From assembly GCA_016288675.1 (NCBI GenBank), contig JAEELC010000150.1, positions 1 to 12,777 of the forward strand: 12,777 nucleotides of DNA, written 5' to 3'. The notes beneath the pieces are model-generated. The model saw only the letters and a list, made by a program, of their open reading frames with translations, was not told the origin of the DNA and did no database searches. Both the position numbers and the translations under genes were made by a program. This document shows, in pieces, positions 5,525-12,232 of this stretch (position 1 is its first letter; the number at the start of each line of letters is the position of its first letter). This stretch comes from Acholeplasmatales bacterium (GTDB taxonomy: Bacteria; Bacillota_I; Bacilli_A; Acholeplasmatales; Anaeroplasmataceae).

Positions 5525-6100
5525 TTGGAAACAATTCTTGTTATTGCAAACGTTTTGTCCTTTTTAGGAAACATAATGTTTACAAGTTCAAGTTTGTTTA
5601 AAAAGAAGAATATTGTCTTATTGATGCAGTCAACTGCACATATTATTTCAAGTGTAGCAGAAATACTAACTAAAGCTTTTAGTGGAATGGTAATTGAGAT
5701 AGTGAGTCTACTAAGAGATGTTGTTTTAGTTTTTGTGCCAAATGAGAAACGTCTAGTTAAAATCAGTGTTAGTTTAGTTTGTGTTTTAATTGGAGTAATT
5801 ATAGGTATATTGTTAAATATAAAACTAAACGATAATATATGGTATGGATATATACCACTTATTGCTACTATTATTTATACTGTTTTTTTAGTACTAGGAG
5901 AAATTATATTAAGTAAACAGGAAATATTATTAAAAATTGGCTTAATTTTTAACGCAATCGGTTGGATCATTTATACTATATTTATTAAATTATATGTAGC
6001 AACTGCATTTAATACGATTACTGTAATAGTATCTTTAATCAGTATCTACGTATTAATAAAAAAACAGAAAACAAATAAAAAAGAGGAAAATGAATTATGA
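5525..6100 (+). CDS. YgjV-like inner membrane protein
   Basis: A 191-aa polytopic membrane protein with about six hydrophobic segments: roughly 2-22, 30-50, 77-98, 106-127, 136-155 and 158-178. It ends in a charged KKQKTNKKEENEL tail. The arrangement and phrases such as FLGNIMFTSSSLFKKKN near the N-terminus and NAIGWIIYTIF near the C-terminus resemble the YgjV family of inner membrane proteins (about 180 aa), whose function is unknown. The start is a TTG (5525) preceded by a CAGGGGAT ribosome site at 5513-5520, and no ATG lies nearby. The stop codon TGA overlaps the next gene's ATG (ATGA at 6097-6100), so the lipoprotein is probably translationally coupled. It heads a three-gene operon with two lipoproteins. 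The family call is moderate; membrane nature and start are well supported. Confidence 0.7.
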   Translation: METILVIANVLSFLGNIMFTSSSLFKKKNIVLLMQSTAHIISSVAEILTKAFSGMVIEIVSLLRDVVLVFVPNEKRLVKISVSLVCVLIGVIIGILLNIKLNDNIWYGYIPLIATIIYTVFLVLGEIILSKQEILLKIGLIFNAIGWIIYTIFIKLYVATAFNTITVIVSLISIYVLIKKQKTNKKEENEL

Positions 6101-6789
6101 AAATAAGAAAATGTTTGTATTTGTTGCCACTATTTTTATTAGCTTCTTGTGGTGAAAAAACAGCTGAAGCTAATGAAGAAGTAAAAAATGAACTATCTTT
6201 TAGTGAAGTTACAAAGCTTGATTTAAGTAGAGAAAAGATTACTTCAATTACAGTTGAAAAGGGTAATGTCGGTAATGTAGCAGGAAGCTTAAGATATATT
6301 TATCGTACAAGTGATTCTGCAGATTTAGATAAGGCTGCTAAATTCTTTGATATGAAATATAAAGATGTTACAAGCACTTATAAGAAGCCTGAACAAGAAA
6401 AATATTATATTTATACATTTGAAACTGATACATCTAAATATGATGTAAAATTTGAAAATGGTATTTATACATATTTAGATAAGAAGTATCAACCAGATCA
6501 ATATTTTGATTTCACTCTTGATTATTCTAGCTGTACTATTTCTATTGATTTAGCATTTAAGAATTATAGTATGTATAATAAGAAGGAAGAATATATTAAG
6601 AGCATTGATAATGCTGTTCTTGAACAAATCGAATATAAGATTTCAACTAAAGAATTAGATGATAATGCTTATGAATATTACATTAATATTAATGGTGAAG
6701 ATACTATTTACATATATAATCCTACAACAATAAAATATAAAGGAATTGTATACGAAATTTCTAACAATAAGAAGATTGAAGCAAAATAA
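6097..6789 (+). CDS. Predicted lipoprotein, first of a tandem paralogous pair
   Basis: A 230-aa secreted lipoprotein of unknown function. The N-terminus MKIRKCLYLLPLFLLASCGE is a lipoprotein signal peptide with lipobox LASC, so Cys18 would be lipidated and the rest would face outside the membrane. A Glu/Lys-rich linker (20-35) leads to a beta-rich domain. Its recognisable points are SITVEKGNVG (about 51-60), SADLDKAAKFF (about 73-83), and a C-terminal DTIYIYNPTTIKYKGIVYEISN. The same blocks recur in the next gene (SSVKIVRGNSS, INEANKYL, PIYVYTNNIFKYKDIFYKVSS), so the two arose by duplication. The start overlaps the preceding stop by 4 bases. There is one internal Cys (in SSCTIS) and no catalytic motif. 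I infer a binding or surface role. Confidence 0.82.
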   Translation: MKIRKCLYLLPLFLLASCGEKTAEANEEVKNELSFSEVTKLDLSREKITSITVEKGNVGNVAGSLRYIYRTSDSADLDKAAKFFDMKYKDVTSTYKKPEQEKYYIYTFETDTSKYDVKFENGIYTYLDKKYQPDQYFDFTLDYSSCTISIDLAFKNYSMYNKKEEYIKSIDNAVLEQIEYKISTKELDDNAYEYYININGEDTIYIYNPTTIKYKGIVYEISNNKKIEAK

Positions 6790-6790
6790 A

Positions 6791-7447
6791 ATGAAATTTA
6801 GAAGATTATTTTTTGTTTTACCTTTTTTGGTATTAGCTTCATGCAATAAAGATAATACAAATAAATTGTCTGATATTTATCCTAATACGTTATATATAAA
6901 TAATGTATCAAGCGTAAAAATAGTAAGAGGTAATTCTTCAACTGCTGGTGACTTTAATGAAGTATATAATTTAAAAGAATTTATTGATATTAACGAAGCT
7001 AATAAATATTTAAGTTGCACTTATATTGATTCAACAAATAATTCATATTTATTACCTAACGCTTATACAGAAACTTTTACATATATTTCGGATTCTTATT
7101 CATTTTCAATTGAGTTAATTGAAGGATATTTAAAAAAGGATGATAAGCGTTACACTCCAAGTGAGCTTGTTAATATTAATTATTCTAAGTTTAGTCCTAC
7201 AAAATGCTTTGTCATTGCCCTTAATGAATTTAAGATTTATGATGTAGATGATAAGCTTACAGATGAAATAATTGATATATCTAAATTAGAATTTGCTGAA
7301 ACTAATGATACTGATGATTTATCAGATTATAGATATACTATAAAAGGATTTGATAATCCTATATATGTATATACTAACAATATTTTTAAGTATAAAGACA
7401 TATTTTATAAAGTTTCTTCAACTTATAATTTTAATACATTGTTTTAA
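6791..7447 (+). CDS. Predicted lipoprotein, second of a tandem paralogous pair
   Basis: A 218-aa lipoprotein. The signal peptide MKFRRLFFVLPFLVLASCNK mirrors that of the upstream gene, with the lipobox Cys again at 18. The frame is open upstream inside the previous gene, but the real start is ATG 6791. It directly follows the previous stop (TAA 6787-6789) and gives a proper signal peptide. Its ribosome site is weak, so translation is likely coupled. The mature part matches its neighbour in three blocks at about 40-60% by eye and diverges elsewhere, so the duplication is old. No enzyme motif is seen. The terminator at 7446-7470 begins inside the stop codon, closing the operon. The function is unknown. 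Confidence 0.8.
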   Translation: MKFRRLFFVLPFLVLASCNKDNTNKLSDIYPNTLYINNVSSVKIVRGNSSTAGDFNEVYNLKEFIDINEANKYLSCTYIDSTNNSYLLPNAYTETFTYISDSYSFSIELIEGYLKKDDKRYTPSELVNINYSKFSPTKCFVIALNEFKIYDVDDKLTDEIIDISKLEFAETNDTDDLSDYRYTIKGFDNPIYVYTNNIFKYKDIFYKVSSTYNFNTLF

Positions 7448-7470
7448 AAAGCCTTTCTTAAGGCTTTTTA
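7446..7470 (+). terminator. Intrinsic terminator of the lipoprotein operon
   Basis: AAAAAGCCTT (7446-7455) and AAGGCTTTTT (7460-7469) form a perfect 10-bp stem with a TCTT loop. T-rich DNA follows. Confidence 0.88.
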
Positions 7471-7513
7471 TTTATTTTATAAATAATAAAATTTTTAAAT
7501 TATAAAATCTATA

Positions 7514-7542
7514 TTCTTATTTTGTAAAATCTGTTATATAAT
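7514..7542 (+). promoter_or_regulatory. Promoter of the hydrolase/pirin operon
   Basis: A perfect TATAAT at 7537-7542 lies 17 bp after TTCTTA (7514-7519), a poor -35. The predicted leader is about 20 nt and contains a purine-rich GAAGAGA that may be the ribosome site. Confidence 0.55.
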
Positions 7543-7570
7543 TAAGTTACAAAAAGAAAGAAGAGATAGC

Positions 7571-8482
7571 ATGGATGATTTATTAAAGAAGCATTTATCT
7601 CAATTTATCATTCGTTATGATAAGGATGGTATTATTCCTTATTTAAAAGCGGAAGATTTTAAGGGATTAAATGTAAAAGAAAAGTCATTTGTTAACTCAA
7701 AGGGAATCGAAATTCATTATTTCTATTATAATTATGAAAATTATAACGAAACTAAAGTTATATTATTTCTTCCAGGTCTAGGACCAGGACATACAGCTTA
7801 TTTAAGAGAAATTAATAAACTTTGTGAACACGGTTATCAAGTATTGACGCTTGATTATTGTGGATGTGGTGCATCTAAGGGAGATAATTTAATATCTTTT
7901 TATGAACCAACTGTAGAAGCATTAGATTTATTAAATATGCTAGAACTTGATAAGAGAATATATGTTATTGGTCATTCTCTTGGGGGGTTTACTGCGCTTA
8001 ATATATTAAATCATAGACGTGATATTAATAGAGGCGTCTTAATTTCTCCTATTATTACTTTAAAGAATCAATTTAAAGCTTTTACTGGCTATACAGAGGA
8101 TTTGACTGAGGTATTAGAATATGAATCTAATAATAGTAGTGGTTATTCTAGCTTAGCTAATATTCCATATTTAACAAATACAAATGATGATATTTTATTT
8201 ATTCATTCTAAGGATGATCCTATTGTTCCTTTTAATAGCGCAACAGGATATATTAAAGAGAATTGTAAAAATAAATCTTTAAGATTTATGTGTGTTGAAA
8301 ATAAATATCATAATCCTAATTATACTTTAGAAGCGGTCAAATTATATAATGAACTTAATAATAAATATTTATCTTTAAATAATAAAGAAGATAAGATTAA
8401 GCTTATGAAAGATGTTGATCCGTTTGTATTAACTGAACAGGATGAAATAATTTGGGAATCTATATTTAATTTTATTAAATAG
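7571..8482 (+). CDS. Alpha/beta hydrolase (serine hydrolase, YqiA/lysophospholipase-like)
   Basis: A 303-aa cytoplasmic serine hydrolase of the alpha/beta fold. FLPGLGPGHTAYLREINKL (66-84) carries the oxyanion loop after the first core strand. LTLDYCGCGAS (92-102) is the usual D-x-x-G-x-G-x-S block. The nucleophile elbow GHSLGG (134-139) gives Ser136, IHSKDDPIVP (211-220) gives the acid Asp216, and NKYHNPNY gives His247, so the catalytic triad is complete. There is no signal peptide or lid domain of note. The C-terminal 40 residues are charged and helical. The substrate cannot be told: carboxylesters, monoacylglycerols or lysophospholipids are common for this type. It is followed 8 nt later by a pirin gene whose ribosome site overlaps its stop codon, so the two form an operon. 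Confidence 0.88.
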   Translation: MDDLLKKHLSQFIIRYDKDGIIPYLKAEDFKGLNVKEKSFVNSKGIEIHYFYYNYENYNETKVILFLPGLGPGHTAYLREINKLCEHGYQVLTLDYCGCGASKGDNLISFYEPTVEALDLLNMLELDKRIYVIGHSLGGFTALNILNHRRDINRGVLISPIITLKNQFKAFTGYTEDLTEVLEYESNNSSGYSSLANIPYLTNTNDDILFIHSKDDPIVPFNSATGYIKENCKNKSLRFMCVENKYHNPNYTLEAVKLYNELNNKYLSLNNKEDKIKLMKDVDPFVLTEQDEIIWESIFNFIK

Positions 8483-8490
8483 GTGATTTT

Positions 8491-9345
8491 ATGTATAGAC
8501 AAGTAACTCGCATGATTAAAGGGTATAAGATTAAAGAAGGCGATGTGAGTTTATTCCGAGTACTTGGGAAAGATACAATTAAAGATTTTGATCCTTTTAT
8601 AAAATTAGATGCGATAGATTCAAAAAATTATGAAGAATTTAAAGCTGGTTTTCCTATTCATTACCATAGAGGTATATATTCATTTACTTTAATTTCTAAA
8701 GGTAATATGAATCATATTGATAATAAGAATAAAAAAACCTCTATTAATGAAGGTGATGCACAATTTATAATAACAAGTTCAGGAGTTTCTCATAAAGAAG
8801 CTTTTGAGGAGTGCGAAAGATTATTAGGCTTACAATTATGGATAAATATGCCTTCTGAATTAAAAATGAAAGAAGAACCTTTATGCATTAATCTTTTAAA
8901 TGATAATATTAATGTAGAAGATTTTAAAGGTGGTAAATTAAGACTTCTGGCTGGTAATTATAAAAAAATGAAAGGTTTAGAAATCAAAAATTTACATTTA
9001 GACTTATATGATATATTTCTTAAACCTAATAAGTCATTAAGCTTTAAAGTTAATGGAGAAAATAAATCAGCAATCATATTTTCACTACTTGGAGTTTGTG
9101 AGGTTTCTGGTACATTAGTAGAAGAAAAGACATGTGCAAAACTTGGTGAAGGAAATGAAGTTATTATTAAATCATTAGATAAGCCTATTGAAGTAATATT
9201 TGCATGTTCAAATAAGATTAATGAGCCTCTAATTTGGGATAATCAAATATTAATGAATTCAAAAGAAGAATTAAAAGAAGGTATTGAGGAAATTAATAAT
9301 GGTTCATTTATTAAATCTAAGTTAAAATATGAATCATTAAAATAA
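8491..9345 (+). CDS. Pirin family protein (cupin, iron-binding)
   Basis: A 284-aa bicupin of the pirin family; bacterial members are linked to quercetinase-type activity or redox-responsive regulation. The N-terminal cupin shows DPFIKLDAI, GFPIHYHRGIYSFT and GVSHKEAFE. The four metal ligands of human pirin (His56, His58, His101, Glu103) match H57, H59, H101 and E103 here at nearly the same positions, so an Fe site is likely. GLQLWINMPSELKMKEEP (113-130) is the classic end of the first domain, and the C-terminal cupin (about 160-260) is less conserved. ATG 8491 follows the AGGTGA ribosome site that overlaps the hydrolase stop. No terminator follows directly. The transcript probably runs into the next leader and its terminator at 9476-9519. 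Confidence 0.9.
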   Translation: MYRQVTRMIKGYKIKEGDVSLFRVLGKDTIKDFDPFIKLDAIDSKNYEEFKAGFPIHYHRGIYSFTLISKGNMNHIDNKNKKTSINEGDAQFIITSSGVSHKEAFEECERLLGLQLWINMPSELKMKEEPLCINLLNDNINVEDFKGGKLRLLAGNYKKMKGLEIKNLHLDLYDIFLKPNKSLSFKVNGENKSAIIFSLLGVCEVSGTLVEEKTCAKLGEGNEVIIKSLDKPIEVIFACSNKINEPLIWDNQILMNSKEELKEGIEEINNGSFIKSKLKYESLK

Positions 9346-9352
9346 AAATATA

Positions 9353-9381
9353 TTGACTTATTAATTATATTAAATTATATT
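9353..9381 (+). promoter_or_regulatory. Promoter of the GNAT leader transcript
   Basis: TTGACT (9353-9358) and TATATT (9376-9381) with a 17-bp spacer form one of the best promoters in the window. Transcription would begin near 9388, about 140 nt before the acetyltransferase start. Confidence 0.7.
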
Positions 9382-9443
9382 CTTATTAAAATTAAATAAT
9401 GTCACCGGAGGAATGTCTACCGTAGTAGAGGGGAACATATTTT

Positions 9444-9464
9444 ATGTGGCCGCCATTTAGATAA
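9444..9464 (+). CDS. Possible leader peptide MWPPFR
   Basis: A six-codon ORF (Met-Trp-Pro-Pro-Phe-Arg, stop TAA) lies within the GNAT leader. GAGGGG at 9428-9433 could be its ribosome site, with a slightly long 10-nt spacer. Consecutive prolines after Trp are a slow or arrest-prone sequence for ribosomes. A ribosome paused here would cover GGTGTCA, the right half of P1, and so free TCAAG to form the antiterminator. This is inference from position; the ORF is too short to be proven by coding signal. Confidence 0.3.
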   Translation: MWPPFR

Positions 9465-9475
9465 GGTGTCAAGTG

Positions 9476-9519
9476 AGCTTGAAATTTTTGTAACTACAAT
9501 TATTTCAAGCTTTTTTTTT
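9476..9519 (+). terminator. Intrinsic terminator upstream of the GNAT gene
   Basis: AGCTTGAAAT (9476-9485) pairs perfectly with ATTTCAAGCT (9502-9511). The loop holds an extra TTGT/ACAA stem, and nine T follow. The acetyltransferase ribosome site begins at 9520, immediately after the T-run. The element therefore controls entry into that gene as well as ending pirin transcripts. Confidence 0.88.
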
Positions 9520-9529
9520 GGAGGAAATT

Positions 9530-10018
9530 ATGGAAATTAGGATATTAAAAAATGAAGAATTTGATGAACTTAAGAATGGAATTCAATATTCTTTTCAAAA
9601 TGGATTTGAACGCTATTTTGGTAAAACTGATGAAATTATAATTCCTGATAAGGATATAATTGAAAGCTATAAAAATGATAAAGCTATAACTTTTGTCGCT
9701 TTAATTGATGGAAATATTGTTGGTGGAGCTATTGTAAATGTAGATGGTACTTTTGCACATTTAGATATTTTATATGTTAAGGTTGGATATGAAGGAAAAG
9801 GTATTGGCTTTAAATTATGGAATTATATTGAAGGATATTTCAAAGATGTTAAAATTTGGCATACTTGTACGCCTTATTTTGATCAAAGAAATATATATTT
9901 TTACTTAAATAAATGCCATTTTAAAGCTGTTGAATTTATTAGAGAAATAAATGAAGATGGATTTATTGGAGATCATGGTGAAGGTATGTTTGAGTTTGAA
10001 AAAATTATTAATGATTAA
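9530..10018 (+). CDS. GNAT family N-acetyltransferase
   Basis: A 162-aa cytoplasmic enzyme predicted to transfer an acetyl group from acetyl-CoA to an amine. ITFVALIDGNIVGGAIV (53-69) is the N-terminal beta pair. HLDILYVKVGYEGKGIGFKLWNYIE (78-101) is motif A, with the acetyl-CoA pyrophosphate loop YEGKGIG (87-93). WHTCTPYFDQRNIYFYLNKCHFKAVEF (110-136) is the usual C-terminal block with the late Tyr and the 'NKCxF' turn. The frame is open back to TTG 9518, but ATG 9530 has GGAGG at 9520-9524 with 5-nt spacing and is preferred. Substrate unknown. A dedicated attenuated leader suggests induction by a small molecule or by translation stress, as seen for some antibiotic-modifying enzymes; that is inference. 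Confidence 0.88.
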   Translation: MEIRILKNEEFDELKNGIQYSFQNGFERYFGKTDEIIIPDKDIIESYKNDKAITFVALIDGNIVGGAIVNVDGTFAHLDILYVKVGYEGKGIGFKLWNYIEGYFKDVKIWHTCTPYFDQRNIYFYLNKCHFKAVEFIREINEDGFIGDHGEGMFEFEKIIND

Positions 10019-10051
10019 TTTAAAATCATTTTCTTCTCTTTTATTATTCTA

Positions 10052-10084
10052 TATCTATTTTTAATAGATAATTTGTGTTAAAAT
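10052..10084 (+). promoter_or_regulatory. Palindrome and possible extended -10 promoter before the flavoenzyme operon
   Basis: TATCTATT (10052-10059) and AATAGATA (10063-10070) form a perfect 8-bp palindrome with a 3-nt centre. Just downstream TGTTAAAAT (10076-10084) resembles an extended -10, so the palindrome would lie over the -20 to -35 region, a normal place for a regulator operator. It could instead be a weak second hairpin after the GNAT gene, since a T-rich stretch follows. Confidence 0.35.
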
Positions 10085-10100
10085 TGAATTGTAAGTTGCT

Positions 10101-10143
10101 GGTTCTAAATTTAATATTTCTATTTTAGAACCTTTTTATTTTT
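10101..10143 (+). terminator. Intrinsic terminator 20 nt before the flavoenzyme gene
   Basis: GGTTCTAAA (10101-10109) pairs with TTTAGAACC (10124-10132) and is followed by TTTTTATTTTT. It can end GNAT transcripts. Only 20 nt remain before the next start codon, too few for a full promoter, so the flavoenzyme operon must be read through this element or start upstream of it. Confidence 0.8.
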
Positions 10144-10162
10144 CAAAAAAGGATGAATTTAT

Positions 10163-12220
10163 ATGGAAAAAGAAAAAGAGATTATTTTAAGTCCATGGAA
10201 GATTGGTAATTGTGAAATTAAGAATCGTTTAGTGCTAACTTCTATGGGAGGTACTGATTTATTTGGGTGGATGGAAAAAAATCATTTTGATAAGATGGGA
10301 TCTCGTTTTATTTTAGAAATTGCCAAAAATAATGTTGGTCTTGTATTACCAGGATGTCAACCTGTTTATAATCCGATGTTTGGTCAATGGCTTTATAAAA
10401 ATAAAAAGATGTATAGAGACTTAGCTAAATGGATGCCTGAATTTCATAAGACAGGAGCTAAATTATTTGTACAATTAACAGCAGGCTTTGGTAGAAGTTT
10501 CACTGTTTCTAGTATGATGGAAAAGCTATACAATAATAAGTTCTTGCGCTTTATCTCTAAGCCTGTTATGAATTTAGATAAAATTACTGCTAGTGCTTCA
10601 CCAAGTCCTAATAGATGGAGTGATAAATTGCCAAGCAGAGAAATGACTCGAAAAGAAATTCAACAATTTATTAACGCGTTTGCCCGCTCTGCAAAATTAT
10701 TAAAGAATGCTGGAGTAGATGGTGTTGAAATTCATGCTGTTCATGAAGGATATTTACTTGACCAATTCACATTACATTATGTAAATAAGCGTACAGATGA
10801 ATATGGTGGTTCTTTAGAAAATAGATATCGTTTTGCGGCTGAAATTGTTAAAGCTATAAAAAAAGAATGTGGAGACGATTACCCTGTATCACTACGTTAT
10901 TCTGTAGTATCTAAGACTAAAGGCTTTAGAGAAGGTGCTTTACCAGGAGAAGAATATGTTGAAGCTGGTCGTGATATGGAAGAATCTGAGAAGGCTATTA
11001 AGTTCTTAGAAGAAGCTGGATATGATATGTTTAACTGTGATAACGGTACATATGATGCTTGGTATTGGGCTCATCCACCAGTATATATGAGTGAAAACTG
11101 TAATCTTGAATATGTTGAACATATTAAGAAATTTACAACTAAGCCTGTTGTATGCGCCGGAAGAATGACTTTATCTGAGGGTGCAAAATCTATTGCTTCT
11201 GGCAAGCTTGATGGTATTGGTATTGCACGTGCATTCTTAGCTGATCCTGAATGGTTTACTAAATATTTAGAAGGTAGAGAAGCTGAAATTAGACCTTGTA
11301 TTCAATGTCATAATGGTTGCTTCAACATGTGTCATTACAAAGGTGTTCCAAATGAACAAGATTTATCTGATTCACTTCATTTAGCTAGATGTGCTGTTAA
11401 TGCTGAAATGATGCAATGGAATAAGCATTATATTAAAAAAACTAAGAAGAGCAAAGATGTTATTATCATTGGTGGCGGTATTGGCGGTATGGAAGCTGCA
11501 CGTGTTTTAAAATTACGTGGACATAATCCTATCATTTATGAAAAAGAAGACCATCTTGGTGGTGTTTTTGTAGCAGCAAGTGCTGAAAGTTATAAAGGCT
11601 CTTTAAGAGATTTACTTGCTTGGTATAAGAATGAAATGGCTCGTTTAAATATTGAAATTCATTTAAATTCATATATTAAAGATTTATCAAGCTTTAAAGG
11701 TAAAGATATTATTATAGCTACTGGTTCAACTCCTCGTGTTTTAAAGAAAATTGAAGGACATGAGCTAATGGTTGAAGCTTGTGATTATTTAACTGGTAAA
11801 AAGAATGTCGGAGATAACGTTTGCGTTATTGGTGGCGGTTTAACTGGTTGTGAAATTGCATATGATTTAGCATTAAAAGGTAAAAAGGTTTCTATTGTTG
11901 AAATGAAAAACGACCTTATTGCACAAAAAGGTGTATGCTTAGCAAACTCAAGCTATCTAAGAGAATGGTTTAAGTGGAAGAATGTTCCTGTATATCTTGA
12001 AACATCACTAAATAAGGTTTGCGAAGGATATGTAATTTGTAAGGATAAAGACGGCAATGAAATTAAAATTGAATGTGATTCTGTTATTTCATCAGCTGGT
12101 TATATCAGCAATCCACTAACTCAAGAAAAAGGCAAAATTCATTTAGTTGGTGATTGTAAGCAAATAGGTAATTTAAGAACAGTAATTTGGAGAGCCTATG
12201 AAATATCTATGAAAATTTAA
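10163..12220 (+). CDS. Old-yellow-enzyme type NADH:flavin oxidoreductase / 2,4-dienoyl-CoA reductase (BaiCD/FadH-like)
   Basis: A 685-aa multidomain flavoenzyme that passes electrons from NAD(P)H through FAD and a [4Fe-4S] cluster to FMN to reduce an activated C=C bond. Residues 1-370 are the FMN TIM barrel, with VEIHAVHEGYLLDQF (188-202; Tyr197 aligns with the FadH proton donor), NKRTDEYGGSLENRYRF (208-224), VVCAGRM (329-335) and the phosphate-site GIGIARAFLADPEW (351-364). The cluster cysteines are C379, C382, C386 and C410, with an additional C390. VIIIGGGIGGMEAARVL (433-449) binds FAD, VCVIGGGLTGCEIAYDL (553-569) binds NAD(P)H, and IHLVGDC (659-665) closes the FAD site. The length is slightly above the 640-670 usual. 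The AAGGA site at 10149-10153 fits ATG 10163. Substrate is unknown: dienoyl-CoA, bile-acid, steroid or cinnamate-type enoates are candidates. It shares a transcript with the next gene, 12 nt away. Confidence 0.92.
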   Translation: MEKEKEIILSPWKIGNCEIKNRLVLTSMGGTDLFGWMEKNHFDKMGSRFILEIAKNNVGLVLPGCQPVYNPMFGQWLYKNKKMYRDLAKWMPEFHKTGAKLFVQLTAGFGRSFTVSSMMEKLYNNKFLRFISKPVMNLDKITASASPSPNRWSDKLPSREMTRKEIQQFINAFARSAKLLKNAGVDGVEIHAVHEGYLLDQFTLHYVNKRTDEYGGSLENRYRFAAEIVKAIKKECGDDYPVSLRYSVVSKTKGFREGALPGEEYVEAGRDMEESEKAIKFLEEAGYDMFNCDNGTYDAWYWAHPPVYMSENCNLEYVEHIKKFTTKPVVCAGRMTLSEGAKSIASGKLDGIGIARAFLADPEWFTKYLEGREAEIRPCIQCHNGCFNMCHYKGVPNEQDLSDSLHLARCAVNAEMMQWNKHYIKKTKKSKDVIIIGGGIGGMEAARVLKLRGHNPIIYEKEDHLGGVFVAASAESYKGSLRDLLAWYKNEMARLNIEIHLNSYIKDLSSFKGKDIIIATGSTPRVLKKIEGHELMVEACDYLTGKKNVGDNVCVIGGGLTGCEIAYDLALKGKKVSIVEMKNDLIAQKGVCLANSSYLREWFKWKNVPVYLETSLNKVCEGYVICKDKDGNEIKIECDSVISSAGYISNPLTQEKGKIHLVGDCKQIGNLRTVIWRAYEISMKI

Positions 12221-12232
12221 GGGGATTTTATT

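Larger units (their letters stand above)
9399..9520 (+). promoter_or_regulatory. Candidate attenuator: structured leader RNA with mutually exclusive antiterminator and terminator
   Basis: Visible elements: P1 pairs TGTCACC (9400-9406) with GGTGTCA (9465-9471), with one U-U mismatch. GGAGG (9407-9411) can pair with CCGCC (9450-9454). Inside lie hairpins TCTAC/GTAGA (9416-9429) and ACATA/TATGT (9435-9447). This makes a compact multibranch fold of about 70 nt. Next, TCAAG (9469-9473) can pair with CTTGA (9478-9482). That small hairpin competes with both P1 and the terminator stem that starts at 9476. The leader precedes a single acetyltransferase gene and shows none of the conserved cores of riboswitch or T-box classes I can recall. 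It contains short ORFs (see separate entry), so ribosome-mediated attenuation is an equally good reading. Confidence 0.55.

Noticed and set aside
6746..6790. Earlier start of the second lipoprotein
   Set aside because: It would add 15 residues before a clean lipoprotein signal peptide and lies within the previous gene.
6655..6846. Minus-strand 63-aa ORF across the two lipoprotein genes
   Set aside because: Antisense shadow; it overlaps two well-supported lipoprotein genes and has Ile/Asn-rich content from AT-rich DNA.
7448..7570. Near-direct repeats (TATAAAATCT / TGTAAAATCT) before the hydrolase promoter
   Set aside because: Short, imperfect and expected by chance in DNA this AT-rich; not reported as an operator.
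8320..8502. Minus-strand 60-aa ORF over the hydrolase/pirin junction
   Set aside because: Antisense shadow without promoter or ribosome site.
9399..9475. Known riboswitch, T-box or tRNA-like element
   Set aside because: None of the conserved cores I can recall (T-box TGG-N region, SAM, TPP, FMN, purine, ykkC, ZTP, fluoride, M-box) is visible. A database scan could still overturn this.
9518..9529. TTG start for the GNAT gene
   Set aside because: It lies in the terminator T-run and ribosome site; ATG 9530 has ideal GGAGG spacing.
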